Assembly (NCBI GenBank): GCA_029240105.1
Contig: JARBTR010000007.1
Span: forward strand, 41,604 to 105,603
Reading direction: 5' to 3'
DNA: 64,000 nt
DNA from: Caryophanales bacterium
GTDB taxonomy: Bacteria > Bacillota > Bacilli > JARBTR01
The notes under the pieces are model-generated. The model had not been told where the DNA came from. It saw only the letters and a list, made by a program, of their open reading frames with translations, and made no database searches. How positions within the stretch are numbered: position 1 is the stretch's first letter; every line of letters begins with the position of its first letter. Positions 35,541 to 44,983 of the stretch are shown in pieces. The position numbers were made by a program, and so were the translations under genes.

Positions 35541-36539
35541 CTAGAAAATTGGTTTCAGGATAAAATAGAAAATTCCTGCAATCAGTGCTGAAATAGGTAT
35601 AGTAATGAACCAAGTCAAAATCATTCTTTGAGCTGTTGTCCAGTTTACACCACGTTTTCTGTGTGAGTAACCAACACCAAGTATAGATGAGGAAACAACG
35701 TGAGTCGTACTAACTGGAAGTCCAATTAATGTTGCTCCAAAAATAATTCCTGCTGAAGATAGATCAGCTGCTACGCCATCAACAGGTCGAATCTTCATGA
35801 TTTTCGATCCTACAGTTTCAATGATTTTCCATCCGCCAATTGCAGTTCCAAGACCCATTGCAACGGCACAAGATGCTTGTACCCAAAAATAAACATCAGT
35901 TCCAGGCTGTTGATAACCAGCGGCTATTAACCCCATTGTTATAATACCCATTGATTTTTGTGCATCGTTTGTTCCATGGGTAAAAGATTGAAACGCTGCA
36001 GTAAAGATTTGGATTTTTCTGAATGTATTATTCGTTTTAACTAAATTTGAATTTTTCAAAAATAATTTAAAAATTTGGAATAGTAGTAAACCTATAATAA
36101 ATGCTAAAACAGGTGATGTTAAAAGTCCCTGTACGATTTCACCAAAACCTTCCCAGTTTACAATACCGAATCCACTTGAGGCGATACCCGCGCCCAGAAT
36201 AGATCCTAAAAGTGTATGAGAAGAACTACTTGGCATTCCATACCACCAAGTTAAAAGGTTCCAAAAAATTGCAGAAATAAGTGCTGCTAATAGAACAACT
36301 GTTCCATTGTTTGGCAAATCTGGTGTATGAACCACTTTATCAGAAATTGTCTTAGCAACCCCTGTAAATGCCATAGCACCTATTAGGTTCATAAGTGATG
36401 AAATGACTACTGCTGGTATTGGTTTAAGAGCTCTTGTTGAAATTACTGTTGCAATTTCATTTGCTTTATCGTGGAATCCGTTGATAAAGTCAAACGCTAA
36501 TGCCAAGACAACAATGAGAACCGTTAACGTTAATAACAT
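35541..36539 (-). CDS. pit: PiT family inorganic phosphate transporter
   Basis: 332 residues and about ten membrane helices with the two inverted PHO-4 signatures: FDFINGFHDKANEIATVISTRA near the start and GTAIGGWKIIETVGSKIMKI plus GLPVSTTHVVSSSILGVG in the second half. It imports metal-phosphate by proton symport. It lies 19 bases downstream of the DUF47 gene on the same strand, the usual arrangement in Firmicutes, where the DUF47 protein assists or regulates Pit. AAAGGAG precedes the ATG. Confidence 0.95.
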   Translation of the reverse strand: MLLTLTVLIVVLALAFDFINGFHDKANEIATVISTRALKPIPAVVISSLMNLIGAMAFTGVAKTISDKVVHTPDLPNNGTVVLLAALISAIFWNLLTWWYGMPSSSSHTLLGSILGAGIASSGFGIVNWEGFGEIVQGLLTSPVLAFIIGLLLFQIFKLFLKNSNLVKTNNTFRKIQIFTAAFQSFTHGTNDAQKSMGIITMGLIAAGYQQPGTDVYFWVQASCAVAMGLGTAIGGWKIIETVGSKIMKIRPVDGVAADLSSAGIIFGATLIGLPVSTTHVVSSSILGVGYSHRKRGVNWTTAQRMILTWFITIPISALIAGIFYFILKPIF

Positions 36540-36558
36540 GCTTTGTTCTCCTTTTAAA

Positions 36559-37176
36559 TTAAGCGTTTTTCATGACAATTTGATCTAACACATGCGCAAC
36601 AGTTTGGCATGCATCAGCAATATCTTCAAGATTTTCGTATGTTTCTTTGTGTTTCATGATGTTTACTGGTGTTTCATCTGAGCTGTATAAATCTTTAACA
36701 GCTTGACGATATAAATTATCACATTTTGACTCGTGGTTTTTGATAACAATTGTAGCCTTTTGAATAGATGGTAATTTTTTATCAGCTAGGTAGTTGATTG
36801 CTTCATCAATTTTGTGAACTGCTGCAGTAATTTCTTCAACAAAGTTTAGTTCATATTCGTTAACTTTTTCCATGTTGAACATTTCTCTTAACGCTGCACA
36901 ATGTTCAAGACCATCAACTACTTCATCCAACGCCATTGTTAACGCCAATAAATCTTCACGGTCGATAGGTGTAATAAAAGTGTGATTTAATTGTTTAATC
37001 ATTTCATGAACAAAGCTATCTGCTTTATGTTCATAATCTCTCATTGTGTCAGCAAATATTTTTAAATCACTAACATTCTGTACCTTAAACTCATTGAAAT
37101 AATTAACGCTTTCTTTAAGGTTTGCTGAGATATCTAAAAGAAGAACAGCAAATTTGTCTTTTCTGTTTTTAAACAT
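36559..37176 (-). CDS. DUF47 family phosphate transport regulator
   Basis: A 205-residue PhoU-like all-helical protein (Pit accessory, YkaA type). Recognisable parts are FAVLLLDISANLKESVNYFNE, DYEHKADSFVHEMIKQLN, ITPIDREDLLAL and the ESKCDNLYRQAVKDL repeat; the paired acidic helices bind metals in PhoU relatives. The frame opens further upstream (37218), but GGAGG lies 7 bases before the ATG at 37176, which gives MFKNRKDKF, the usual N-terminus. It is first in the operon with pit. Confidence 0.94.
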   Translation of the reverse strand: MFKNRKDKFAVLLLDISANLKESVNYFNEFKVQNVSDLKIFADTMRDYEHKADSFVHEMIKQLNHTFITPIDREDLLALTMALDEVVDGLEHCAALREMFNMEKVNEYELNFVEEITAAVHKIDEAINYLADKKLPSIQKATIVIKNHESKCDNLYRQAVKDLYSSDETPVNIMKHKETYENLEDIADACQTVAHVLDQIVMKNA

Positions 37177-37356
37177 GAAATTTCCTCCAAAAAATAAAAT
37201 AATTTTTAACACAAACAAAAGTATATAAAAAAATGTATGTTCTAAACAGATTATTTACTAACTCTTTACACAAAATTTACAAAGCGAAAACAAAACCTAA
37301 AATATTGATATCATTTGACTCGAATTTATTTTTGATTTAAGAATACATAAATAAAA

Positions 37357-37432
37357 ACATCCATAGTTTATCCGATATATCCTTTCAATACGATGATATA
37401 TGAAACGAAAATTTTGGATAATCTATGGATGT
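37357..37432 (-). terminator. Rho-independent terminator of the RluA-family gene
   Basis: On the minus strand ACATCCATAGATTATCC-type arms (37415-37432 and 37357-37373) pair over about 16 bp around a 40-base internal region, ending in a T-rich run. Confidence 0.7.
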
Positions 37433-37439
37433 AGTACAT

Positions 37440-38327
37440 TTACTGACGCATAAAATCTGTAATGCTTTTTGCAACAATTTTTCTACCACTCAATGGATGA
37501 ACGAGTTCAATTTGATAAGCATGTAGCATTTGTCCTTTTTCTATTGGTTTTCCCCCATATAGTTGGTCGCCAACTAAAGGATGACCAATTGAACTAAGAT
37601 GAACACGTATTTGATGTGTTCGACCCGTTTCAAGATTACATGTAACGAGTGTTTGTTGCTTATTTGGAAATCTTTCTAAAACTTCAAGATGGGTCACAGC
37701 AGTTTGACCGGTTGTTGAGACGCGCATTCGATTCGTATGCCGATCACGAGCGATACTTGATCGAATTGATTCATTATCTTTTTTTACAAGACCCTCAACT
37801 AATGCTACATAACTTCTTTTGATTTTTTTCATCTCTAAAAGTCGATCTAATTGGCTTGCTATATACGCATTTTTCCCAAATAGCACAAGCCCAGTTGTAT
37901 CGCGATCTAAACGATGGATGTGTCTAGGTTTAGATACAATTTTTTTAACATTAAAATAATGAGAAACGGCATTTAGTAACGTATCTTTTTGTTCAGGTGA
38001 ATCAGGATGTGTGTTCATACCATTTGGTTTTTCCACAATTAAGATATCATCATCTTCATAATGAACTGTTAAATTACATTCAAATGGAGGGATATCGTTC
38101 TCTTCTGATTCATATATCGGTAAGGAAAGAGTATCTCCATTAGAGAACAAAGTTTCAAAACGAATGACTTCCCCATTTAGTAATATTGATTTATTCATTC
38201 GCCATTGATGTAACAGTTTTTTTGGCACTAGCAGCTCATTTCTTAAAACATCATCAATCATCTTCCCAGTCCATTCAGGGAATGAAGAGAATTGTAAATA
38301 GTTATTGTGCCTAATTATATTCAACAT
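37440..38327 (-). CDS. RluA family pseudouridine synthase
   Basis: 295 residues: an N-terminal S4-like RNA-binding part (about 10-75, with PKKLLHQWRMNKSILLNGE) and the pseudouridine synthase core. The catalytic Asp is in RHIHRLDRDTTGLVLFGKN; other motifs are GRTHQIRVHLSSIGHPLVGDQLYGG and LHAYQIELVHP. The target may be rRNA or tRNA; the RluD/YjbO-type domain layout does not settle it. It is followed by a terminator; the small 72-residue gene lies just upstream on the same strand. Confidence 0.94.
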   Translation of the reverse strand: MLNIIRHNNYLQFSSFPEWTGKMIDDVLRNELLVPKKLLHQWRMNKSILLNGEVIRFETLFSNGDTLSLPIYESEENDIPPFECNLTVHYEDDDILIVEKPNGMNTHPDSPEQKDTLLNAVSHYFNVKKIVSKPRHIHRLDRDTTGLVLFGKNAYIASQLDRLLEMKKIKRSYVALVEGLVKKDNESIRSSIARDRHTNRMRVSTTGQTAVTHLEVLERFPNKQQTLVTCNLETGRTHQIRVHLSSIGHPLVGDQLYGGKPIEKGQMLHAYQIELVHPLSGRKIVAKSITDFMRQ

Positions 38328-38375
38328 GAATTTTATCCTTAGTAGTAGTTTTTCTTTAAAAATATACCATAATTT

Positions 38376-38594
38376 CTAAAATTCTGATGAAATTCGAGAT
38401 GTGAAATCTAAATACCTCAATAATATGAGCAGTTTTTCCTCAACATTTTTCTTTTTCTTGGCATAATAATAAGCATGAAGAAAATGTTCGATTTTTTTTG
38501 CTAAAAACTGATCCTTTGTTCGAACCATTAAAATAAGCAAATTGTCCCATTCGGTATTCTGTATATAAAACAAAGCCCTTTCGTAATCACTCAT
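38376..38594 (-). CDS. small helical protein, unknown function
   Basis: 72 residues, predicted mostly helical, with a central basic patch (YYYAKKKKNVEEKL). No signal peptide or membrane helix. ATGAGGT is well placed before the ATG (7 bases), and the gene ends 49 bases before the RluA-type start, suggesting co-transcription. I cannot assign a family. Confidence 0.65.
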   Translation of the reverse strand: MSDYERALFYIQNTEWDNLLILMVRTKDQFLAKKIEHFLHAYYYAKKKKNVEEKLLILLRYLDFTSRISSEF

Positions 38595-38714
38595 TGGTAT
38601 ACCTCATTTCTTTTTGGGAGGTATCTATAGTGTTTACGAAAGGGATAAATGTTTTCGTTGAAAAAATTGGTCAGATTGGATAAACAAATTTTATTGAATA
38701 AAATTTAAGTTTGT

Positions 38715-40463
38715 TTATTGCACTGGTGGAATATAAGTTACACCAAGTGATTCAACATAATTCTTAATTTTAATTTCACTTACTTTTTTCCAGTTGCCAC
38801 CATTGTAATACCATAAGAATTCACTTGGATTGCTCATATAACAACCTTCATAAATGACCGTTTTTACGTTAAACAATTCTAAAGAATAACGATTCATTGC
38901 ATAGTTTTCTTTAAATGAATAGACAGAGCCATTTCGTTTATTATAGATAACATTCGTATCGTAATCCTTTGTATAAAAACGACCAGTCTTTCCAAAAAGT
39001 ACATCCAGTTCATTTGCGATCTTTAGCTCTGGTGCTAGTTGAGCAGCTGTTGCTGACATTTGGACAAGAATTTCCCAACCGGTAGTAGCCGTATTTGTAC
39101 TGCTATTATGATGGTTACTATATGCAATTTTAGAAACGGATCCATTAAATCCATGATTAATTGCACTTTGAGGCAACTTAACATCTTTAATGTTTAACTC
39201 AATTTTTAGTAAATCAAGATTTCCTAAAAGAGCCCCATATGTGTCACTTGTTCGATTTATATATACTCTAAGTCCATGCTCTTCATATCTTTGTTTTTCG
39301 TATAAAGAAACCTCAAGATTTAGATCTTTTTCCCTCATATAAGCATTTACAGCCCCTGGATCTGAGCCTCCATGCCCAACATTGATAGCAATATCATATT
39401 GATAATCAAAATTTTCAACTTTAAATAAGACTCTGTTAGAAGGGTAACTCATTGTAATAAGCTTATTTCCAACTTTTGCACGTCTGATTTTTTGCGACTC
39501 TGTAGGAATGTTGTCCACACAAGATTTATATTCCGTTCCATTAAAAACCATTAATTCATAAGAACCGTTCTCTAACGAAGATAAATCTACACTAGATTGA
39601 AATGTATTTCCTGAAACAGTTGCAGGCGTTTTTTGTTTTTCACTGTTCGTTATAGTCTCAAAAATTGCAAACTGTAGATTCGGAATATCCGTTAAACCCG
39701 ATATATTAAATCCTGTACTTGAGAATTTTAACTTCCCAATTTCATTCATTGACGGTGTATACTGTGGAACTGTTGGCTTTATTTCAACAGGTGCTTGTTT
39801 TACTTCAAGTTTTTGATTGACCGTTATGACCCGATAAACAGTTGTTATATTTCCCGTTGAATCTTTAACAGAGTAGGTAATCGTATATTTACCCGCTTTT
39901 GCTGTGTTAACAGTACCTGAAACCGTGACTTTAGCTGTGAGATCTCCATCGAGGTTATCTGATGCACTAAAGCCAGGATCAGTGAATTTATCATTCACTG
40001 TTAATACAATTTTACTATTGCCCTTTAATAAGATAATAGGTTTTATTTGATCCGCGACAGTTACTTTTCGAATAGCCTTTGCATCTTTATAGGAATAAGT
40101 AATTTCATATACCCCAGGTTTTGTCACATCGACAGTCCCTTCAATCGTACAGGTTTCAGAAATGGGATAGCCGTTTATGGAGACAGACGCTCCCGGCTCA
40201 ACATAGGCTTCCTTAACGGGAATGGACATATCTCCACCGTTCAATTTTACCTCATATTTTTTTTCTACAATGATAAGCTTTTCAGGCTCTTCTTTTTTTT
40301 CGGATTTTTCACTACTTAGCGAATTTTTCGCACTTGATGCTTGTATATTCAAAAGAGAGGGATAAAAAGCAAAAACAGCCGCTGTGGTTGATAAAATAAT
40401 CACAGTTGCTGCACTAATGATTAATTTGTTTGCTAATACAAATTTTGTAAAACTATTAAGCAT
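38715..40463 (-). CDS. N-acetylmuramoyl-L-alanine amidase with DUF5011 domains
   Basis: 582 residues. An N-terminal membrane anchor or signal (LIISAATVIILSTTAAVFAFY) is followed by a linker and two bacterial Ig-like DUF5011 repeats (about 72-135 and 140-215, the second with VNDKFTDPGFSASDNLDGDLT), an unassigned beta region, then a C-terminal Amidase_3 domain. The zinc site is visible: His in NVGHGGSDPGA, Glu in MREKDLNLEV, His in AYSNHHNSS; the catalytic Glu is in YEGCYMSNPSEF. It should cleave the MurNAc-L-Ala bond at the cell surface. The amidase comes after Ig-like rather than SH3 or SPOR domains, which is less common. Confidence 0.9.
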   Translation of the reverse strand: MLNSFTKFVLANKLIISAATVIILSTTAAVFAFYPSLLNIQASSAKNSLSSEKSEKKEEPEKLIIVEKKYEVKLNGGDMSIPVKEAYVEPGASVSINGYPISETCTIEGTVDVTKPGVYEITYSYKDAKAIRKVTVADQIKPIILLKGNSKIVLTVNDKFTDPGFSASDNLDGDLTAKVTVSGTVNTAKAGKYTITYSVKDSTGNITTVYRVITVNQKLEVKQAPVEIKPTVPQYTPSMNEIGKLKFSSTGFNISGLTDIPNLQFAIFETITNSEKQKTPATVSGNTFQSSVDLSSLENGSYELMVFNGTEYKSCVDNIPTESQKIRRAKVGNKLITMSYPSNRVLFKVENFDYQYDIAINVGHGGSDPGAVNAYMREKDLNLEVSLYEKQRYEEHGLRVYINRTSDTYGALLGNLDLLKIELNIKDVKLPQSAINHGFNGSVSKIAYSNHHNSSTNTATTGWEILVQMSATAAQLAPELKIANELDVLFGKTGRFYTKDYDTNVIYNKRNGSVYSFKENYAMNRYSLELFNVKTVIYEGCYMSNPSEFLWYYNGGNWKKVSEIKIKNYVESLGVTYIPPVQ

Positions 40464-40755
40464 TTATTCTTTACCTCCAATAGGTGGACTCGATTTTTCA
40501 TATTCTACTATTATAGCAGAAAAATAGAATTTCTAATGAACTGGATATATTTTTCAAAGATTTTATGGAAAAACTGCCTTACGTTAAACATAAAATGAAA
40601 CGTTAGAAACTCTATCGTAAACTAGAGTTTTTTGAAGTAACACAAGGTATATATGTTGAAGAGTGTAAGGAAAACGATAGGCACTAATAGTGATGGACTT
40701 AAAAAATTCAAAAGTATGCTGCTGGATTTTTTCAGTCGGCTTATATGGGGAAGTG

Positions 40756-42174
40756 ATGGTATTGACTGATATTCGTCATCAATTAGCGAAAGCCATTGAT
40801 GAAATTACTGAAATTGCAAAAGGGTTTGGGCTTGACTTTTATTCGATGAGATATGAAATATGTCCGGCAGATATTATATATACGTTTGGTGCTTATGGAA
40901 TGCCTACACGTTTTTCACATTGGAGTTTTGGTAAACAATTTTATAAAATGAAACTTCATTATGATTTTGGGTTAAGTAAAATTTATGAGCTCGTCATTAA
41001 TTCAGACCCATGCTATGCTTTTCTTCTTGATGGCAACTCGCTTATACAAAATAAGTTAATTGTTGCACATGTTTTAGCTCATTGTGATTTTTTCAAAAAC
41101 AATGTTCGATTTAGAAATACAAAAAGAGATATGGTTGAAAGTATGGCAGCCAGCGCAGAGAGGATTCGTGCTTATGAGGTTAAATATGGTCGCGAAGTTG
41201 TAGAAAAGACAATCGATGCAATTCTCGCTATTGAGGAACATATTGACCATTCATTAATAAAAATTGAAAATGATGCAAAGCAAGAATCAGATAAAATTGT
41301 CATCAAAAAAGGCACCCCATATGATGATCTTTGGGATAAAGATGAGTTATTTTCAAATGAGAAAAAACAATCATTATCTATGAACAAAAGAAAATCATTT
41401 CCTGAACATCCGGAAAAAGACGTTGTCTTGTTTATTCTTCAAAACAGTCAGTATTTAGAGGAATGGCAAAGAGATATTATGACGATGATTCGCGATGAAA
41501 TGCTTTATTTCTGGCCTCAACTAGAAACTAAGATTATGAACGAAGGTTGGGCAACATACTGGCACCAGCAGATATTACGGGAAATGGATTTAACTAGTGA
41601 TGAAGCTTTAGAATTCGCTAAATTAAATGCAACAGTCGTGCAATCCTCAAAAGTTACTATCAATCCATATTACTTTGGTTTAAAAATGTTTGAAGATATA
41701 GAAGAACGGTACAACAGCCCTGATAAAAAAATGAGGGAGAGAGGGATTCAGCCAAGCAGTGGGCGAGCAAAAATATTTGAAGTAAGGGAAATCGAATCAG
41801 ATGCCTCCTTTATACGGAATTATCTAAGTAAGAATCTGGTACTTAGTGAAGATATGTATCTATTCCAACGGCAGGGAAGAGACTACAAGATAATTGATAA
41901 AAATTGGGAAAATATCCGTGACAAACTTGTCAGCTTGCGTGTGAATGGAGGATTTCCAACCATTTATGTAACAGATGGAGATTACCTTAGAAATGGGGAA
42001 CTCTACTTGAAACATGCTTATGAAGGTGTTGAATTAGACATAAAGTATCTTGAAAAAGTACTTCCTTTTATTCATTATTTATGGGGGAGGGTCGTTCATC
42101 TTGAAACCGTTTGTGATGGAAAACCTGTATTATTTAGTTATTTTGCACATGGTGTGAACAGAAAGAACTTATAG
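40756..42174 (+). CDS. spoVR: stage V sporulation protein R family
   Basis: 472 residues. The SpoVR core is near-identical in blocks to B. subtilis: [62 protein letters not shown] and [13 protein letters not shown]. SpoVR is linked to cortex formation, and its orthologues co-occur with PrkA and YhbH across bacteria; those two genes lie 12 kb to the left. The frame is open to 40690, but homologues begin near residue 23, so the ATG at 40756 (GGGGA close upstream) or the TTG at 40762 is the likely start. Confidence 0.94.
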   Translation: MVLTDIRHQLAKAIDEITEIAKGFGLDFYSMRYEICPADIIYTFGAYGMPTRFSHWSFGKQFYKMKLHYDFGLSKIYELVINSDPCYAFLLDGNSLIQNKLIVAHVLAHCDFFKNNVRFRNTKRDMVESMAASAERIRAYEVKYGREVVEKTIDAILAIEEHIDHSLIKIENDAKQESDKIVIKKGTPYDDLWDKDELFSNEKKQSLSMNKRKSFPEHPEKDVVLFILQNSQYLEEWQRDIMTMIRDEMLYFWPQLETKIMNEGWATYWHQQILREMDLTSDEALEFAKLNATVVQSSKVTINPYYFGLKMFEDIEERYNSPDKKMRERGIQPSSGRAKIFEVREIESDASFIRNYLSKNLVLSEDMYLFQRQGRDYKIIDKNWENIRDKLVSLRVNGGFPTIYVTDGDYLRNGELYLKHAYEGVELDIKYLEKVLPFIHYLWGRVVHLETVCDGKPVLFSYFAHGVNRKNL

Positions 42175-42223
42175 AAAATAAAGAGGATAGCCAATGTGAA
42201 TGGCTATCCTTTGTTTCTAATAC

Positions 42224-43522
42224 TTATTGTTTAGCTAAAAAGCAAACCTGCCAGATTCCTTGTGCATTTTTAGCCATTTGAAATCCTACTTCATTTGTTG
42301 GTGAATCATATAAAATATACCCAGTTCCATCGTTATTTTTCTCTATAAACTTTCCTTCAAACAGATGTGCTTCTAATATTCTAGTTTCATATTGGGACTG
42401 CTCTGTTGGTGGTTGATTTCCTGAATCTTTGTGAATACCCTTTAGATGTTCTTCTTTTGTCCATTGAATGGAATCAGGACGGTCATCCATTAAATCATAT
42501 TCAAGTCCATAATTTTCGTCTAATCCAGCCTGAACATATAATTTTGCGATTGTAATTGGGCTAACATTTTTTAGTTTATTTAAATCGTACTTATGGTTTA
42601 TAAAATTATATAACGCTTGTTCTTCGGACGTTAAATAGAATTTTGGAACGTCGGTATAATATTTTCCAGTATTGTGATCAGGATATTGATACTCATAGGC
42701 ATCGCTTTGTAGAATTTCTCTTCTGTTTTCATTTGCAGGGAAACGTGAAAAAGATTTAGATGGGTCCTCAAAAGAAATAATTTTCCACGGTTCATTGTAT
42801 TCTCGTTGCCCTACTAATACAATTTTCTTTACCATTTGATCTGTTGGTTGATTACCTTCCTGCTCCATTAAATAAAAATTCGACCGGATATAATAAATTT
42901 TTAAATTTTGATAGTCCTTTACATTAAAATGATTGTTTTTTTCAAAATTGTATTGATCAGCTAATTGCGCTGTCACATCAATATAATCATAAAGCCAAAT
43001 TGGATGATCTTGATCATTTTGAATTCTTACATAAAACACATTATCACTTCTAAGTTGAAGACTAGAGTCAAGTAAATTCATTGCTGTAGGCCGGTCACCG
43101 GTATTATAAAATTCATTAAATTGTCGAATGACCTTATCTGCCGTACTAAAAGGTTCCGTCAAAAATCGATCATATAACCGATTTTCAAAAGGATTTCTTT
43201 TATCAGGAGCAACTGGTTTCTTTATGTCACTCCGACCCTTTTTTTTATCACTTTTTTTATTACTCGTAGTCGCAGAAAACTTTTTATTTTCTATTTTCGT
43301 TTTTGAATCGTCGTTACTGATTAAATAGGTCATGCTTATAATAAGAAATAAACCTGCTACTGCTAAAATACTAAAAGAATTCCTTTGTAAAAATTTTATG
43401 ATAGTTGATCTTTTTCCTGTAACCTCATTCAAAACATTTTTCTTATTCATATCACTAAACTCCAATTTCTTAAAAGATGTCTCATTCAAGATTTGATGTA
43501 AATTATTTAGTTTTTTATCCAT
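42224..43522 (-). CDS. probable anti-sigma factor (membrane protein)
   Basis: 432 residues: a roughly 48-residue cytosolic part, one membrane helix (49-69, SFSILAVAGLFLIISMTYLI), a basic Lys/Ser linker and a large external domain of about 320 residues with no domain I can name. The start overlaps the end of an ECF sigma factor gene by 8 bases, which is the usual layout for a sigma/anti-sigma pair. The cytosolic piece lacks an obvious zinc-binding HxxxCxxC motif, so the assignment rests mainly on topology and context. The external domain would be the sensor. Confidence 0.75.
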   Translation of the reverse strand: MDKKLNNLHQILNETSFKKLEFSDMNKKNVLNEVTGKRSTIIKFLQRNSFSILAVAGLFLIISMTYLISNDDSKTKIENKKFSATTSNKKSDKKKGRSDIKKPVAPDKRNPFENRLYDRFLTEPFSTADKVIRQFNEFYNTGDRPTAMNLLDSSLQLRSDNVFYVRIQNDQDHPIWLYDYIDVTAQLADQYNFEKNNHFNVKDYQNLKIYYIRSNFYLMEQEGNQPTDQMVKKIVLVGQREYNEPWKIISFEDPSKSFSRFPANENRREILQSDAYEYQYPDHNTGKYYTDVPKFYLTSEEQALYNFINHKYDLNKLKNVSPITIAKLYVQAGLDENYGLEYDLMDDRPDSIQWTKEEHLKGIHKDSGNQPPTEQSQYETRILEAHLFEGKFIEKNNDGTGYILYDSPTNEVGFQMAKNAQGIWQVCFLAKQ

Positions 43523-44090
43523 TGAAATCCACCTCTTTCAATTTCTTTTTAAGTATTTCATGTGCTCTTAAAATTCGTGATTTAAGTGTATTTGGATTCA
43601 TGTCCAGTAAATCTGAAATTCCTTGCAAGGACAAGTCCTCGTAATATCGCAAAATAATAACCTCACGGTACTTTACGGGTAGAGAAAAGATAGCATTTGC
43701 AACAGCCTGATTTTCTTCTTTTTGTAAAAATTGAGCCTCTCCATGGCTTATATCTGCTTGATTTTTATAAGGTGAATCTATAAAAATTAAATTCTTAAAT
43801 GCCCATGTTCGAAGAACATCCTTACAGCGATTGATTGTGATTCGATAGAGCCATGTCTTATAAGAAGATTCGCCACGAAACGAACTTAACTTCTCAAAAC
43901 ACTTAATAAAAACTTCTTGCGTGATGTCCTCGGCAACTTCACGTCTTTTCACATACGAGAATGCGAGACGTAAAAGCTCTGTTCCATATCGATCCATAAG
44001 AGATTCTAGTTGGGCAATATTTTCTGCATGTTCTAATTTATTATTTCTGTATTCTGGTTCAGGTAGATGTTGCAAAAAAAGTGAAAACAA
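43515..44090 (-). CDS. ECF-type RNA polymerase sigma factor
   Basis: 191 residues, an ECF sigma factor of region 2 (DRYGTELLRLAFSYVKRREVAEDITQEVFIKCFEKL, with the promoter-melting stretch SSYKTWLYRITINRCKD) and region 4 (LPVKYREVIILRYYEDLSLQGISDLL, helix-turn-helix). The start is a TTG with GGAGGG 9 bases upstream; no in-frame ATG fits better. It is followed, with an 8-base overlap, by the membrane anti-sigma candidate. A self-type promoter lies upstream at 44132-44160. Close relatives include SigM/SigV/SigX-type factors of cell-envelope stress, but the exact group is not resolvable. Confidence 0.92.
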   Translation of the reverse strand: MFSLFLQHLPEPEYRNNKLEHAENIAQLESLMDRYGTELLRLAFSYVKRREVAEDITQEVFIKCFEKLSSFRGESSYKTWLYRITINRCKDVLRTWAFKNLIFIDSPYKNQADISHGEAQFLQKEENQAVANAIFSLPVKYREVIILRYYEDLSLQGISDLLDMNPNTLKSRILRAHEILKKKLKEVDFNG

Positions 44091-44131
44091 AATGGAAAGC
44101 CCTCCATTGTTATTTATTTGACGTCATTATT

Positions 44132-44160
44132 TAGACGGAGTAATGGAACATTTTGGTGCA
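44132..44160 (-). promoter_or_regulatory. putative ECF (autoregulatory) promoter
   Basis: On the minus strand TGCACC (44155-44160) and CGTCTA (44132-44137) are spaced by 17 bases, about 40 bases before the sigma factor start. CGTCTA matches the -10 of Bacillus ECF sigma factors exactly; the -35 departs from TGAAAC. Confidence 0.45.
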
Positions 44161-44203
44161 AATCTTTTGGAAAAATTTTATCAGATAATATGGAAGCCGT
44201 GTG

Positions 44204-44236
44204 CAAAAAAAACACTATTCCCAAAGGAATAGTGTA
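44204..44236 (-). terminator. Rho-independent terminator of the YceI gene
   Basis: Minus strand: ACACTATTCC pairs with GGAATAGTGT around a short loop, followed by eight T residues. Confidence 0.9.
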
Positions 44237-44272
44237 AATAGGGGATTTTGTGAAATAGTTTTTCTCAACCTA

Positions 44273-44803
44273 TTAAGTAATTACCGCTTGTACATCCAAA
44301 CTGATTTTAACTTGGTCTCCGATTAGTACACCGCCAGTTTCAAGAGCAGCATTATAAACTATACCATAGTCGCTACGATTTACTTTACCTTCAACAGTAA
44401 AACCAACTTTTGTTTGACCCCAAGGATCTTGTCCGGTTCCTTCAAAAGTGGCAGTAAATACTTCTGCACGTGTAACACCTTTAATTGTTAAATTACCAAA
44501 TACATTGTATTCGCCATCATCTGTTTTCTCAATTCTGATAGCAACAAATTTCATAGTAGGATGGGCTTCAACTTCAAAGAAATCATTTGTACGTAGGTGG
44601 TTATCACGATCTAAGTTACGAGTATCAATTGATGCCATTTGAACTTCAAACTCAATTTCTGCAGTTGTCAAATCTTCTGGATCAGCAACAATTGTTGCTG
44701 TGAAGTCTTTGAAACTTCCTTTTACTTTTGATATCATCATGTGTTTTACTGAAAAATCTACACTTGAGTGTGCGTTGTCTAATGTCCATGCTTTTATAGT
44801 CAT
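44273..44803 (-). CDS. YceI family protein
   Basis: 176 residues of the YceI lipocalin-like fold that binds isoprenoid-type lipids. The family start AWTLDNAHSSVDFSVKHMMISKVKGSF, the middle DRDNHLRTNDFFEVEAHPTMKF and the end GDQVKISLDVQAV are all typical. There is no signal peptide, so it is cytosolic, as in many Firmicutes. The frame opens with a TTG at 44818, but GGAGG is placed for the ATG at 44803. It is monocistronic. Confidence 0.94.
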   Translation of the reverse strand: MTIKAWTLDNAHSSVDFSVKHMMISKVKGSFKDFTATIVADPEDLTTAEIEFEVQMASIDTRNLDRDNHLRTNDFFEVEAHPTMKFVAIRIEKTDDGEYNVFGNLTIKGVTRAEVFTATFEGTGQDPWGQTKVGFTVEGKVNRSDYGIVYNAALETGGVLIGDQVKISLDVQAVIT

Positions 44804-44946
44804 GTTTATTTCCTCCAAATGGGTAGTGTATTTTTGTTTTTAATTAATATATCTCGAATTAAAGATAATTAACTTAAAACTAATATATCGTACATGTTTC
44901 TATACGTCAACTACTTTGAATGTGATTTTTCAATGAAGATTTTTAT

Positions 44947-44974
44947 AAAAAAAGCTAGGACAAAAGTCCTAGCA
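44947..44974 (-). terminator. Rho-independent terminator of the MMPL gene
   Basis: GCTAGGA / TCCTAGC stem around CTTTTG (minus strand) followed by seven T residues. Confidence 0.9.
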
Positions 44975-44983
44975 TAACTCGTT

